Source: Apoderus coryli
Taxonomy: Eukaryota > Arthropoda > Insecta > Coleoptera > Attelabidae
Direction of reading: 5' to 3'
DNA: 64,000 nucleotides
Assembly (NCBI GenBank): GCA_911728435.2
Contig: OU452202.1
Location: 16,967,135-17,031,134, forward strand
The translations under genes were made by a program, and so were the position numbers. The notes beneath the pieces are model-generated. The model worked only from the letters and a program-made list of their open reading frames with translations. It had not been told where the DNA came from and made no database searches. Below, one piece after another: positions 23,401 to 33,930 of the stretch; position 1 is the stretch's first letter; the number at the start of each line of letters is the position of its first letter.

Positions 23401-25905
23401 CATAACAATTTTATTATTTTTTATCACTCACAGAGTATGCATATAAATAACATCCATTTGCATTAATTTACACGAATTTCCGCTTTCTTTATGTCCAACT
23501 ATTATTACCTTGGAACTGCGACTAATTTTAGGTGGCAATAAAGGGTATTGTAATATTGAAGCCCACGTAAACCTACAGTTCGTTCCACAAGGTGCTCATG
23601 GAATAAATAGGATTCAACGTCATACTTAATATTGTTTTGAATGAAATAACTGAATTGAAATTGTAATAGAAACCTAAGAATCTAAATCTTAGCTTAAGTT
23701 ACATGAGTACCGGTTGCAGCAATTCGCATTTGGCTTCTAACTCGCAGAAAGTTCTTTATATTGATGCTAAAAATTTGACTAGATAGTTTCTTTTTGCTGG
23801 TACTACAGTGTAAAATGGGGTAATTTTACACTTTTTTCGAATGTCAATGTGGTCTAATTGTTTTGGTTAAATATTTTAACTTATATTTATAAGTTTAAGA
23901 ACTATGATTTTTTTAATATTTGAACCCTCTTTTAAACTTTTTGCCTACACTCAATGTTAATCACCAACACCTAATTACCCTGTAGTATTTTCGTACCAAA
24001 TGTGGTTAATATCCGTTAAGTGGTTTTTGAGTTATCACGGATACAAATTTTTTCTGACCCTTTTATAGAATTTCCACGGACGCCTATGGTATATTAATTT
24101 TTGTCGTGTATTTTTAACACCAATTCAACGAGTAGTTAAATATAAAAATTTTTACATTTTAAATATTTTTTTTATTTTACCCCCTTTTCTACTACTATTT
24201 ACGAACGCATTTGTAAATAAAAATTTCTGCTGCATTTTGTAGGTTATCTTATATCAAAGCTATATATAATTAGCCAATTTTTCTGGTATATTTGCGAAAC
24301 ATTTTTTTTTTTTCTTTTTGGACCCTTTTTTTAGACTATTTTCGGACGCCTGTGTGAACCAATTCTTTTATGGAATATTTTTTTTTTTCTGAAGTGCAGT
24401 GAATGTTATTATTTGATTAAAACGACGTCTACTCCACAAAATGATCTTTATATAAGTATACGGATTACAAACGTTTGTAATCCGTAAGCGACTGTACTGG
24501 TGGGCTCTTACCAGATCACTTCAAATTTACCATTTTCCTCGAAGATGAGAAAAAGAAGAAAAAAACTAATGATACAAGTAGAAATGATCTACAAAGTCAA
24601 ATAATTTAAATCCATTTTATTTTTATTTTATTAATTTAACACTTACTTTCCAAAAAGTGATATTGTATAAACGTTCAAATCAAAAACCAATATAAAATCT
24701 CTATGTTAATTTCATATGAAGTGTAACCCTCACATTTAACCATATTATACAAGGTTCCTTAGCCACTGATGATGGACGTGTAGTCCGAAACATGTCTGGC
24801 AACTAATAAGAATTTCAACGTATATATAAAGATCATTTTGTGGAGTAGACGTCGTTTTATTCAAATAAGAATATTTTTTAGCTTATGTTGTATCACACCT
24901 ATGAAAAATTATTCCATATTTCGAATAAGTTTAGGAAATATATACTTTTTATGTTTTGACCCCTTTTCCACTATTTACGAACGCCTATATGAAAGTAAGT
25001 TATTCTATCAAAGCTATAAATAACTAGTTAATATATCTGCGATGTTTAAGTAATACATTTTTTTAAAATCTTTTTTACCCAATTTTCGAACGCCACTGTG
25101 GTCTAATATTTTATGTTCAATATTTTAGGTTATATTCAATTAAATGTGTAAAAAATTATGCAGTATTTTGGATAAGTTTAAGAACTGATTTTTTTAAATT
25201 TTTGAACCTTCTTTTAAACCCCTTGCCTACGCTCAATGTTTCCCAAAATCTAATCAGCTCCTTGCCGTGTTCAATAGTATTTTTGTACCAAATTTGGTTA
25301 AAATCTGTTAAGCGGTTTTGGCGTTTTCGTGGCTACAGACAGACAGACAGACATTTTTTTAAAACTACTTATTTATGATAAAATGACCAAAAATAAGTGA
25401 AATTAAAAAAACATTTTTTTCATGAAACTGAGTTAAAAATTACTTTAATCTTCATGGAGAATACTTCGAAGATCCCTAATTGTCTTTAAATCTATTTTCT
25501 TTCAACCCCTTCTGCAAAATTAAAAAGAACCCTCTTATGAAAAAAAAAAAAGTTATGCAGAGTTTCTTGAAACCTGTTTCTGATAGACATAGGTACTTAA
25601 AGAAGCACAACGAATTAAAGCGAATAAATCACAGGATGGCGTAGTTCTGTGAACTATTTTCGGCATTGCTTTAAGTCTATAACATATATGAAGAAAATGT
25701 TTCAGATAATATATTATGAATGTTTTCTTAAAACTATTCGAATAAAAAAATGTATTAATTTCCATACTTATATGATGAAAAGCCGGTTTAATCATTTCTC
25801 TTTTTATTGGCTAAAACCAAATTTATAAAATAGACTTAGCTTAGGTAGTTAAATACGTACCAATTCTATGAACTTGATGATTGAAAGTCTGCTAATTGAT
25901 CCCAT
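20482..25905 (-). CDS. Four-TM snakeskin/MARVEL-like membrane protein, paralogue 2
   Basis: Three minus-strand exons: 25861-25905, 20801-20921, 20482-20699. The product is 127 residues. Exon 1 encodes MGSISRLSIIKFIEL, ending in the same (I/L)EL as its paralogues, in phase 0. Exon 2 gives VIAVICIGLHAKSQ and AAVAFGGYVIIIIGGFAG (TM1, TM2). Exon 3 gives GHLMSTPFNRR, IDIFFSLVGCGLFVAAGAL (TM3) and GLAKGSLGVIGGSLFLLDALL (TM4). Exon 2 is 121 nt in all three genes. Intron 1 is about 4.9 kb and is filled with repeats. Exon 1 is assigned by similarity and phase; a nearer alternative exon cannot be excluded. TM topology and short loops suggest a junctional or vesicle membrane role, which is inference. 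Confidence 0.72.
21010..22190. other. Intronic DNA, possible transposon debris
   Basis: Lies in intron 1 of paralogue 2. The short frame at 21340-21545 has a helix-turn-helix-like look (RIYALGYPQIRF then MVEALRVSHGTLF) but is too degraded to assign. Confidence 0.25.
22200..22620 (+). pseudogene. Mariner-type transposase C-terminal remnant
   Basis: Translated with several stops, the region reads VIRHTAPNNFLLSLHIKNKFRGKSF, close to the mariner block S-P-D-L-A-P-N-D-F-F-L-F-P-x-I-K around the third catalytic acid. A weaker match to the helix before the C-terminus follows. The D residues are substituted, so it is inactive. Confidence 0.4.
22621..23030. other. Intronic DNA without a gene
   Basis: An inverted repeat based on CAAATGCAA / TTGCATTTG lies at about 22996-23030, leading into the hammerhead-like motif. 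Confidence 0.35.
23033..23090 (-). ncRNA. Hammerhead-like motif, divergent
   Basis: On the minus strand: CTGAGGA, U, GTTAAC-AGT-GTTAGC (six-pair stem II with one G-U), GAAAT, then a short stem and GTC. CUGANGA and GAAA boxes are intact. Stem I pairing is weak (two pairs), so activity is doubtful. Confidence 0.4.
23091..24408. repeat. Diverged repeats with a GAACGCC(T)AT signature
   Basis: From about 23800 the sequence repeats, with variation, blocks such as a GACCCTTTT run, then TTTACGAACGCCTATGTG. The block at 23840-24060 is a diverged direct copy of 25090-25345 (shared runs of GTGGTCTAAT, TTTAAGAACT and GCCTAC-CTCAATGTT). The left part (23091-23800) has no gene. Confidence 0.5.
24409..24868. 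mobile_element. MITE-like element with 35-45 bp terminal inverted repeats
   Basis: The left end AAAACGACGTCTACTCCACA... (24418 on) is repeated inverted at 24824-24862 almost base for base. No coding sequence is present inside. It contains a perfect 26-bp palindrome at 24461-24486 (ACGGATTACAAAC and its complement) and a hammerhead-like motif near its right end. It interrupts the surrounding GAACGCC repeats. Confidence 0.7.
24759..24806 (+). ncRNA. Hammerhead-ribozyme-like motif, best-formed copy
   Basis: Order: TTA-GCCA (stem I), CTGATGA core (24766-24772), T, GGAC-GTGTA-GTCC (stem II), GAAAC (24787-24791), ACATGT palindrome (stem III), C at the predicted cleavage site (24796), then TGGC-AAC-TAA (stem I). 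GCCA/TGGC and TTA/TAA pair perfectly around an internal loop. One extra U between the core and stem II departs from the textbook form. The very short stem III implies action as a dimer, as described for hammerheads of Penelope-like elements and retrozymes. Confidence 0.65.
25080..25400 (+). repeat. Dispersed repeat ending in (CAGA)n
   Basis: The block ends GCGGTTTTGGCGTTTTCGTGG then ACAGACAGACAGACAGAC (25342-25360). A diverged copy lies at 23840-24060. Similar modules with GACAGACAGAC occur at 50340-50480, 57065-57260 and, inverted, at 63900-64000. Confidence 0.5.
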
Positions 25906-26568
25906 TGTATTTAAATTTAAAATAAACTTAAAACAATTAATTACTTAACACTGAAACTATTCTCCTACGTATTACTTCACAATTAGTAAAGCGTAATATA
26001 TCTGTTCTGTTTCTTTTAAAAGTCGTTTCTAGTATTTTGTTATACTTTTCGGACTTCTAGTAAACAAAAAACGCGCGCAGAATGAATATCGTAAGGAATA
26101 TAATAACGATCTCAAGAGCGCGGATGCGTCATCGATTTAATGGAACTTCAACAGAGGCGGAATCAAAATATTTCTGAATTTTAGGTTTTGCAGATACTTT
26201 ATGTTGAACCATTATCCATTTTCGTCATAACTTAGCTGTTGCTGAAAAATGTTTAAGTTCAGTATTTATGTAGTTATACCAAGACATACGTAATGCCGAA
26301 GACTTTAGTGAGAATGAACTATAAACACAGCACCAAATGTTCCCAAAAATACCTTTTAGGATGTAAAAGGTTAGTCAATGTGGATTTCCAAATAAAAGTA
26401 TGAAAAAACATGAAGAAATACATTACTCCTTGAGATTACTTTATTATTATTCTTTATGAAAGATGAATCAGGTTGTGTGTCAGCTATTCAATCTTATTGA
26501 ATGTTTAACTGTACAAGTCTGAGCGCCATCAGCCGTAACAACGTTAGACTAAATGACATATCAAAGTG
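25906..26568. other. Intergenic DNA upstream of paralogue 2
   Basis: No coding signal. Presumably contains the promoter of the minus-strand gene starting at 25905. Confidence 0.35.
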
Positions 26569-26853
26569 TCACTTTACAACCATTTTCCTTGGATGCTCTT
26601 CTAGGCAATCGGCAAATATATGACACTGTTGATGTTCTCGAATCTTCAGTTGAGCTGCAATTGATGTGCTTGCATGTTCCACCCCCAGTTGTTTCCTGAG
26701 GGGCTTTGAGGTGAGCAACGGCCCACTTTGCTCAAATTTATTATGCAACTTGCGAAGCACGAAGCGCATTATCTCGATTTCCTGTTTATAATACGCTTGT
26801 GTAATAACGCTTTGTTTTGTTGTTAGGAACCCAATTTGAATCATCATTTTCAC
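26569..26853 (-). pseudogene. Possible transposase N-terminal remnant
   Basis: An open frame of 94 codons with TTKQSVITQAYYKQEIEIMRFVLRKLHNKFEQSGPLLT resembles the helix-turn-helix start of insect Tc1/mariner-like proteins (Y-Y-x(n)-V-L-R-K-L-x(n)-F). No catalytic domain follows. Weak assignment. Confidence 0.25.
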
Positions 26854-27135
26854 CGTTTTAAATTAGAGATTTAGCTAGCAATCAATACAGTACAAATACA
26901 GTTTAAGGGAACAAGATATTTATTTATTTAAATTTGAGCACCCTATGAATCGTTCAGTGCTAAAATGTTAATAATCAAACACATCAAAAAACTTTCATAA
27001 GTATATTAAATTATTATATTTAATTAATTAATTAACATTAGACCAGAATTCTAAACACGAACGCAGAAATATAATAACAATAAATTATCAAACATATTTC
27101 GTAAACCAATTCACATTACGCAGACGCACTAAACT

Positions 27136-29361
27136 TTATCCCTGTTTCCACGTCAGGAACAAATCTACTATGAAAATAATAGCATTAATAATTGCCAAAG
27201 CACCTTTGGCTAAGCCAATATTTTTTGTATCGCTGCTAAACATGTTATTAAATGCATCAATCGCTAGGGCACCGCAGGTAAGGAATAGGACTAGTCCCAC
27301 AAAACTAAAGTAAATGTCCACTTTTTTCTCAAACGGGCCATCCAGAAATTTACCTAAAATGATCAAAAAATTCTGGTAAACTATTAATATCCACATCCAC
27401 ACACTTGACGTAATTCTCCATTACCGAAATTGGATTTTCAGTTCGTGAAGTGGAAATAAATATCTATCCACTTCAGGAACTGGTTATCCACAAATAAAAC
27501 ATAGATTAAATAACTAAATATTATTGAATGTCAAAAACCATTTTTTTAATCATAACAAAGATGATTTTGTATTATGACCTGAAGAAGGATTGCCGAAACG
27601 TTGTTTTAATTTCAAACATGGTTTTTAACATTAAATAACAATTAGATATTTATTATTATATTATTTATTATTGAATGACAAAGGTTTTTTGTTTGACGTT
27701 TCTGTCAGTTAATAAATATACAAATATTCGTTAAAATTTTCACGTAATACCTAATGGAAGAAATTCAAAAAAATAGAAACTGCAACAAAAGCTGTCCAAA
27801 ACTTGTTGCCTTCAAAGTGAAGAGCAACGGACGATCGAGAATATGGTATATTTCTGGTCTAGAAGAAAATTTAATTAGGAGTATCACCAAAACAGTTTTA
27901 CTGGCATGCTTCCAGGAATTGGTGAGGTATCAGTTCATTTTTTGATTTCATGCATCGATTTAAGTGTTGTTATTATATTTTAGTCGGAAAAATATACCCC
28001 TAACTCTCTGTGGACGATGTATTTGATTCTCAGATATACGTTGATAATAAATTCCATCGCCTAATATCTTTTCTAAAAGTAAAGGCTAAAGGCTACATTC
28101 CTAAAAATCTAAAGATTTGGATGGAGAACAAGTTATAACTTTCATAAAGGAAGCTCCTAATGAAATGTATCTTCTGCAGTAGTACTGGTAATGGGCGTTT
28201 TTGGTGGATTGAGAAGAGACGAGCTGATTAAAATCACCACTGACAACATCCAACATAAAGGGTCTGCATTACTTGTGAAAATTCCAGAAAGTAAGACTGG
28301 CGCAAGAAGGTTCACCATTCTTGACGAGGGAAACATAAATATGTGCCATACCTATAGGCAAACAATACATGGCATTAAGACCGATAGGAATGATTTTTTC
28401 TTACATATAGAAACGGTCGCTGTACAGTACAGCCGATTGGTAAACAGACGATAGAAAGTGTACCTGCAATTATAGCGTCGTATCTTAAAGGTTTACACTG
28501 GCCACTCTCTGCGGCGTATTTCATCTAGGTAGCCTTCTTGTTGGAGCGGGTGCTTCCTTGAAACACTAAAAAGGAGACGGAAAGTGGAAAAGTTCGACAG
28601 TAACGGAGACATACACAGAGGAAAATATTTCTTCAAAAACTAAAGTAGCTCGTATGATTGCTAGTTCTGTAATAACATCCCAATCCTCAGTTGAAGAGGT
28701 AATTGAGAATTCTTTTATCGAAGCAAATCGACATGAGCAAATGATGACAGAAAGAATAAGCGACACTAGAAATTTGGATCATTCTGTCATTGATTCTAGT
28801 TAGTTTTTCGGCAAGATTGATAACTAATTTTTAATTTATGAAATCATTTAGTTTATTGTGTAGTGTTAAATGTGTAAATTTCATAGAAATATAATGAATA
28901 AACTTTTCTCTTTTGATTTTAATTAAATGAGTTTACATTTTAGCCGGGCGTTATGAGCGGGTGTTATAAGAGATGTATATAACGCCCGCAAATAATACGT
29001 AAGTAGAAAATAAATGTTTTTATAGCTTGATTTGTTAAATAAAATTATGAGGATTACATTTTATAAACCTTACCGATTAGTGCCCCGCAAAGGATGATGA
29101 TATATCCTCCAAACGTAATGTCCGATACCATATTTTTATCCATATCAAGCATCGTTGACTTGCAGTGTAACCCCATGCAGGTAATTGCTATCAGCTTAAA
29201 GAATTATGTTACCGTCATTTTTGAATGAAATTACACAGTTCATACAGACAAAGAACAAAAGTTATGTAAGTTTTATTATTATGCATGGTATAGGTACACT
29301 ATTTGAAGTTTTTACATACCAATTCAATAATTTTTATGATTACCATTTTATCTACAGCCAT
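27136..29361 (-). CDS. Four-TM snakeskin/MARVEL-like membrane protein, paralogue 3
   Basis: Three minus-strand exons: 29320-29361, 29074-29194, 27136-27353. The product is 126 residues. It starts MAVDKMVIIKIIEL. Exon 2 encodes LIAITCMGLHCKS and DITFGGYIIILCGALIG. Exon 3 encodes GKFLDGPFEKK, VDIYFSFVGLVLFLTCGALAI (TM3) and IGLAKGALAIINAIIFIVDLFL (TM4). Exons 2 and 3 have exactly the lengths found in paralogue 2 (121 and 218 nt), and both splice phases agree, which proves common descent by tandem duplication. Intron 2 holds a Crypton remnant and a hammerhead-like unit, both in the opposite orientation. Function unknown; family resemblance as for paralogue 1. Confidence 0.78.
27519..27677 (+). 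mobile_element. Small hammerhead-bearing unit with 12-bp target-site duplication
   Basis: A unit of about 135 bp is flanked by the direct repeat TATTATTGAATG (27519-27530 and 27666-27677). Inside, AATGTCAAAAACCAT near its left end and ATGGTTTTTAACATT at 27619-27633 form inverted arms around the hammerhead-like motif. It carries no protein frame. Direct repeats of this length suggest retroposition. Confidence 0.5.
27576..27608 (+). ncRNA. Hammerhead-like motif (short stem II)
   Basis: GAC, CTGAAGA (27579-27585), A, GG-ATTG-CC (stem II), GAAAC (27595-27599), GTT. The core boxes are intact (N7 = A). Stem II is only two pairs, but it looks like a decayed form of the GGCAA/TTGCC hairpin seen at 48086-48126. 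Confidence 0.45.
27754..28803 (+). pseudogene. Crypton tyrosine-recombinase remnant
   Basis: Fragments of one protein in order: residues from 27754, then SEKYTPNSLWTMYLILRYT (27983 on, after a possible GT-AG intron 27920-27982), then MGVFGGLRRDELIKIT (28191 on, with the catalytic R in GGLRRDEL), then WKSSTVTETYTEENI (from about 28580), whose Y matches the nucleophilic tyrosine. This order and the W-K-S-S-T-V block match insect Crypton elements, which use a tyrosine recombinase and leave no inverted repeats. Stops and frameshifts lie near 28050-28180 and 28454-28570, so it is dead. Confidence 0.7.
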
Positions 29362-31334
29362 TTTGAATGATTTTTCTTATTTACAATATTTTGTTGATAG
29401 CAAAAACTTTTTAACTTTTCAGGTAATTGACAGTTTATGTCAGTTTTGTGTTGGCATGGTTATTTTCGGTGTATTGTTGAAAATTAAATTTTTTCTACTC
29501 CTGTTTTGTTAAGCCGTCTATTGCAAAACTGTTAACGTGACATGTAAATTTAATCTTACATAAGTGTTACGTAATGATCACCAAAGTGTTACGTAATGAA
29601 TATTACATAGCACTTGGGGGATTTTTATTTTTTATTAGGGAATTATGTCAAACACAAATGTCAAATAAATTCAAATATTTAAATGTCATAATTACCTTTT
29701 CTTCTGTATGAAGTATTTCTGCTTAAATTTTAATTCTGAAATGGATTCTGATTCTGCAAAGTCGTAGAAAAAGTACAGTACATAACTCGGCTGTAAATAA
29801 TTTTCCATGCTCGAGACTATTGCCTCACTCGCCGCTTCGCGGCTCGTGGGCAAACTAGTCTCTCGCATGTAAAATATCATTTACAGCACATGTTATGTAA
29901 TATACTATTTACGCTGTGCATTGGAATAGTATAGAATGAAAGCTGTGCTAAACAATGTTCCAGCAGTAAATTTACCAATGAAGAATCTCTGCCTCAAAAT
30001 ACACATAATCTCCCGCATCTAGTAATATATTACTTAAACAAAAAAACAACAAAAAATAAAGCTTAAACTTTTCAATCCCTAAAAAATAATTCCGAAACGC
30101 CAATTGCCACATAACACCAAAGGGACCTTCTGAAACCTCAATTGCTCATACCAGGATTCGAACTTGGGACTCCATCGCAACCTAACTGAATCCAAGAATT
30201 CAAATAACCAAAATACAATGCATGTTCTTATTATGTTTATTGGTGTAATTTTCCAAATTTTTAATTTCAATTCACTGTTTTTTTGTATATTTGTCAAAAT
30301 TTAACCTTACATTGACGGTATTTTGGATGTTATGGTATTATTGATATGGTACTTAATTTTGGGCTTAATTTCTAAATGACCTGAAAAATTACGCCTTAAA
30401 TATTGCCGCGTCTTTTTGGAACACCCTGTATATAGAATTGTATCTTATTTGAACTGCAAATAAACTTATTATTAAAATGTCTGGAAAATTCAAAAATATA
30501 TAAACAAATTGTAGGGTGAAAAATGCTCTTCCTTAAGATCTTCAATATCGAGTTTATATATAATTAACGCGGGTAAGTCTTGTCATTTAAGAAATATACT
30601 TTTTAAATTTTTGACCCTTTAAAAACTTTTTTCTTGTACGCCGATGGCCACCAAAAATAACAGGAACCGAGTATTTGTGAAACTTAATTTTTACAAGAAA
30701 ATGTCAACAAAAGTCTTGACGCGTTTTTGACTTATAGCGATGACAAATACGGATACAGAATCACACCTACACACTAACGCCCATACGTTTTTCCAACACA
30801 TTCATAATCAGGGGACCTTAAAATGTGTATTTTCATCAAAATCTCCATATTGTATTTTTGAACTGATCATAAGCAGACAATCATAAAAATGATGATACCA
30901 AGGCTTGATTTTAACACAACAAATTAGTATCTCATCTTATATTTTCGACTCCGGCTCTGTAGGTATATTTGTCTGCCACGGTCGGAGTCAAACCCTTCTT
31001 TTAAAGGCGTATACCCATGACATAGATAAACAAACCATTATATTATTATATGATGTCATGATTTAAATCTGATGACCTACGTGGTTGATGTTATGAATTT
31101 TTTTAATCTGTTTGTATCATGTACCTATACAATTATTTAACCTGTTTTGATGAGGTAATAAAAAATAGCTACAATTATGAGCTTAAGTGTTTTTAAATAT
31201 GCAATCGTTATTTATAGCAATAAATTAGAAGAAACCATTAGAGTGTTATCTTGAAAGAAAGTCAAATTAGGTAGGTAAAGATAGAAAATACTTAGTGTAA
31301 AAACGGCTTAAGAAACACTTTAAATCAAAACATA
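29362..31334. other. Intergenic DNA with dispersed repeats
   Basis: A tRNA-like B box (GTTCGAATCC, minus strand, about 30147-30156), preceded on that strand by a possible A box (GGATTCAGTTAGG), suggests an old SINE fragment at about 30100-30230. The region 30500-30850 resembles the (CAGA)n-associated repeat seen elsewhere. No gene seen. Confidence 0.35.
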
Positions 31335-31737
31335 TAACATTCAATAAGTTCATAGGATAAGTAAGAAAAAAACAAAATTTTGACAAAACTCGATTTTATT
31401 ATTCAACATAGTTTGTAGTTTGCCTTCGAGTATAGCGATTTTCCAACTTTTCGATACCATTTTTATAGTACGATTTCTTTTTCTCGTCAAAATAGGCCTC
31501 AGTCTACTCAGCTGACTGTCTTGTGGATTCTGGTGTGTAATAGTGAAGCCATGTATCATCCATTGTCACATATCGATGATAGAATTCCAATTTCTTGCAG
31601 ATCGCCAGACACTCCTGTGAAGCATCAATTCGTTGTTTTTTTTGGTCGACTGTGAGCTCACGCGACACCAACTTTGCACAGAGCTTCGCATACCCAAATG
31701 TTCGGTGAAATGGTAAAAACACTACCATCTGATAATA
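31335..31737 (-). mobile_element. Mariner fragment with internal deletion
   Basis: The minus strand gives [40 protein letters not shown] (first catalytic D in MDD), then jumps directly to TEAYFDEKKKSYYKNGIEKLENRY near the C-terminus. The middle, including the later catalytic acids, is deleted. The 3' end (ATAAGTAAGAAAAAAAC near 31355) is shared with the mariner at 46255-47790. A LINE tail abuts it at 31738. Confidence 0.75.
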
Positions 31738-33930
31738 ATAATATAATATATAATAATATATCTTTATTCTGTCGCAAGTCATACAAAACGTTGTATATAG
31801 ACACGTCATAGTTTTACTACACAATACAATAAATGATCCATATAGCTACATTCAACCTCGTTCCTTATAACACATAAGGCAATAAACAAACACGTCACAA
31901 TCTAAAATTTGAACACACCTATGCAGTTGCAGTTATATAAATTAAACACAAATACAAACAAAAACACTAAAAAAACAATCTACGATGTCTCCATAATGGT
32001 TGTAAATTCATGAAGGCTATAGATCGTGTTAGAATTAAGGAGAGCCTTTAGTTTAGTTTTAAATTTACCCTCTGTCCGACAAACTCTTATGTCTTCCGGA
32101 AGAAGATTATAAAAATATCGCCCAGAGTTATGCGGTGATTTCTTATAAAACTCATGATTGGGTCTGGGCAGATACAGGCGATCTCGTCCACGTGTAAAAT
32201 GTTGATGATTAATGCCACAAGTAGGCGTGATGTTTCTGTTTTTGAATGTGTAACACAGTAGTTTGTACAAATATATTGAAGTGACTGTAAGCAACTTATG
32301 TTTTTTAAATGTATTTCTACATGTTCCTAGAAACGGGATATTAAAGATGCATCTCACCGCTCGCTTCTGCAGCACAAATACCCTGTCAATTTCAACACTT
32401 CTACCCCAAATCACAATATTGTATTATTATTGTAGATTAAAGCATAATAAACAGAAATAAGAGATGGGGTATCCATGAATCCTCTTAGAGATCGAAGTAA
32501 GTATAGATTCTTATTCAGTTTACTGCAAACGGCGTCGATATGCGCTACCCAGTCCAGTCTGTCATCCACAAGCACCCCCAGCAGTTTCGCCGACCTTGAT
32601 AATGGCAAAAGAACGTGATTGAATTTAATTTCGATATTTGATGATTTATATCTTTTGAAGGGCAGTGCCACGGTCTTACCATAGTTTATGATCAGTTTGT
32701 TTTTCCTGCACACCTGGAACTCATAAAGTGTAGCATTGATCTTCCGCTCCAGAATCTCAGAACAATATGGTTGTGTCATCTGCATACATATAAAGGGAAT
32801 TATGATATTAGCTGAAAGATCATTGATAAAAAGCAGAAAGAGCAAAGGTCCAAGTACACTGCCCTGAGGCGTTCCCAAACCGATGCTCCGCGACTCTGAC
32901 ACTACCGACTCAACCCTAACCGCTATTCGTCTATTTGATAAATATGATCGAATCCATCTGTTAATCGACCCACGTAACCCAAGAGTCTCCAGCTTTGTAC
33001 ACAGGAAATCTCTGTCGACCACATCGAACGCATTCGACAGGTCAAACAGGAACGCGAAAAACCTCCATCTATCAGATCGTGCACTCTCTGAATGAACTGA
33101 AGTGTACAGGTTTCCGTTGAAAAACCCTCCCTGAAGCCGTGTTGACATTCACTCAAAACGTTAGTAAATTTTAAAAATTCAAATATTTTGTCTGCTACAA
33201 TCTTTTCAATAATCTTAGATAAAGTACTTAGCAGGGCTATAGGCCTGTAATTCTCCAGCGCTAGTTCATTACCGTTTTTATATATAGGGATAATGAGGGC
33301 ATTTTTTAATTGATCTGGAAATATCCCGCATTGTATCGACATGTTTAGTAACTCGGCTATTACAGGGGAGAGCTTATCTAAGGAATGTTTAAATATTTTA
33401 ATAGGGATACAATCCATACCAGTGGACCCTTTGTTTGGGAAGTTCTTGATTGTTCTAGCCACATCATGCGAAGACACCGGAGAGAAAAACATACTCCGAG
33501 GATCAAACGGACACACAGTACATGATGCTGAAAAGCCCCCGCCAAAATGAGAGCTCAATCTAGCTTGAATGACCGTAGAAAAATACAAACAGAAGGCCGA
33601 TGCAACCTCAGTGGGATTATTGATTATTTTATCATTATGAGATATTGTCAAGTTCCGCCGCTGTTTCGCCTGTCTACCTGTATATTCACTCAATATATTC
33701 CATACAGTCTTTGATTTGTTCCTTGAGTCGGCCAAACAGCGAATAAACCGATTGCTCTTCTCGATCGAAATCATTCGCCTGACCCCACCTCTACGCTCCC
33801 TATAAGTTTGATGCAAGTTGTCATCCTGAATGTGCTGTCTTAGCCAATTCATATATTGGAGCTCATCATATTCATGTTGAAGCTTATCAAAAAACACCAC
33901 CCTGAATGTCCTGGGTCTATCAAAACCGGA
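31738..33930 (-). mobile_element. Jockey-like LINE inserted in a mariner, frame-shifted
   Basis: Minus-strand frames 33900-32923, 33148-32411 and 32414-31980 lie in three phases. Blocks in order: GSTGMDCIPIKIFK, LIIPIYKNGNELALENYRPIALL, CQHGFREGFSTET, FDLSNAFDVVDRD (catalytic D), GTPQGSVLGPLLFLLFINDL, then LLGVLVDDRLDW and RLYLPRPNHEFYKKSP. The Y/F-A-D-D motif lies at a frameshift. The 3' tail is AT-rich (ATAAAGATATATTATTAT). The endonuclease is absent (5' truncation). A relative lies at 54960-55790. Confidence 0.8.
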
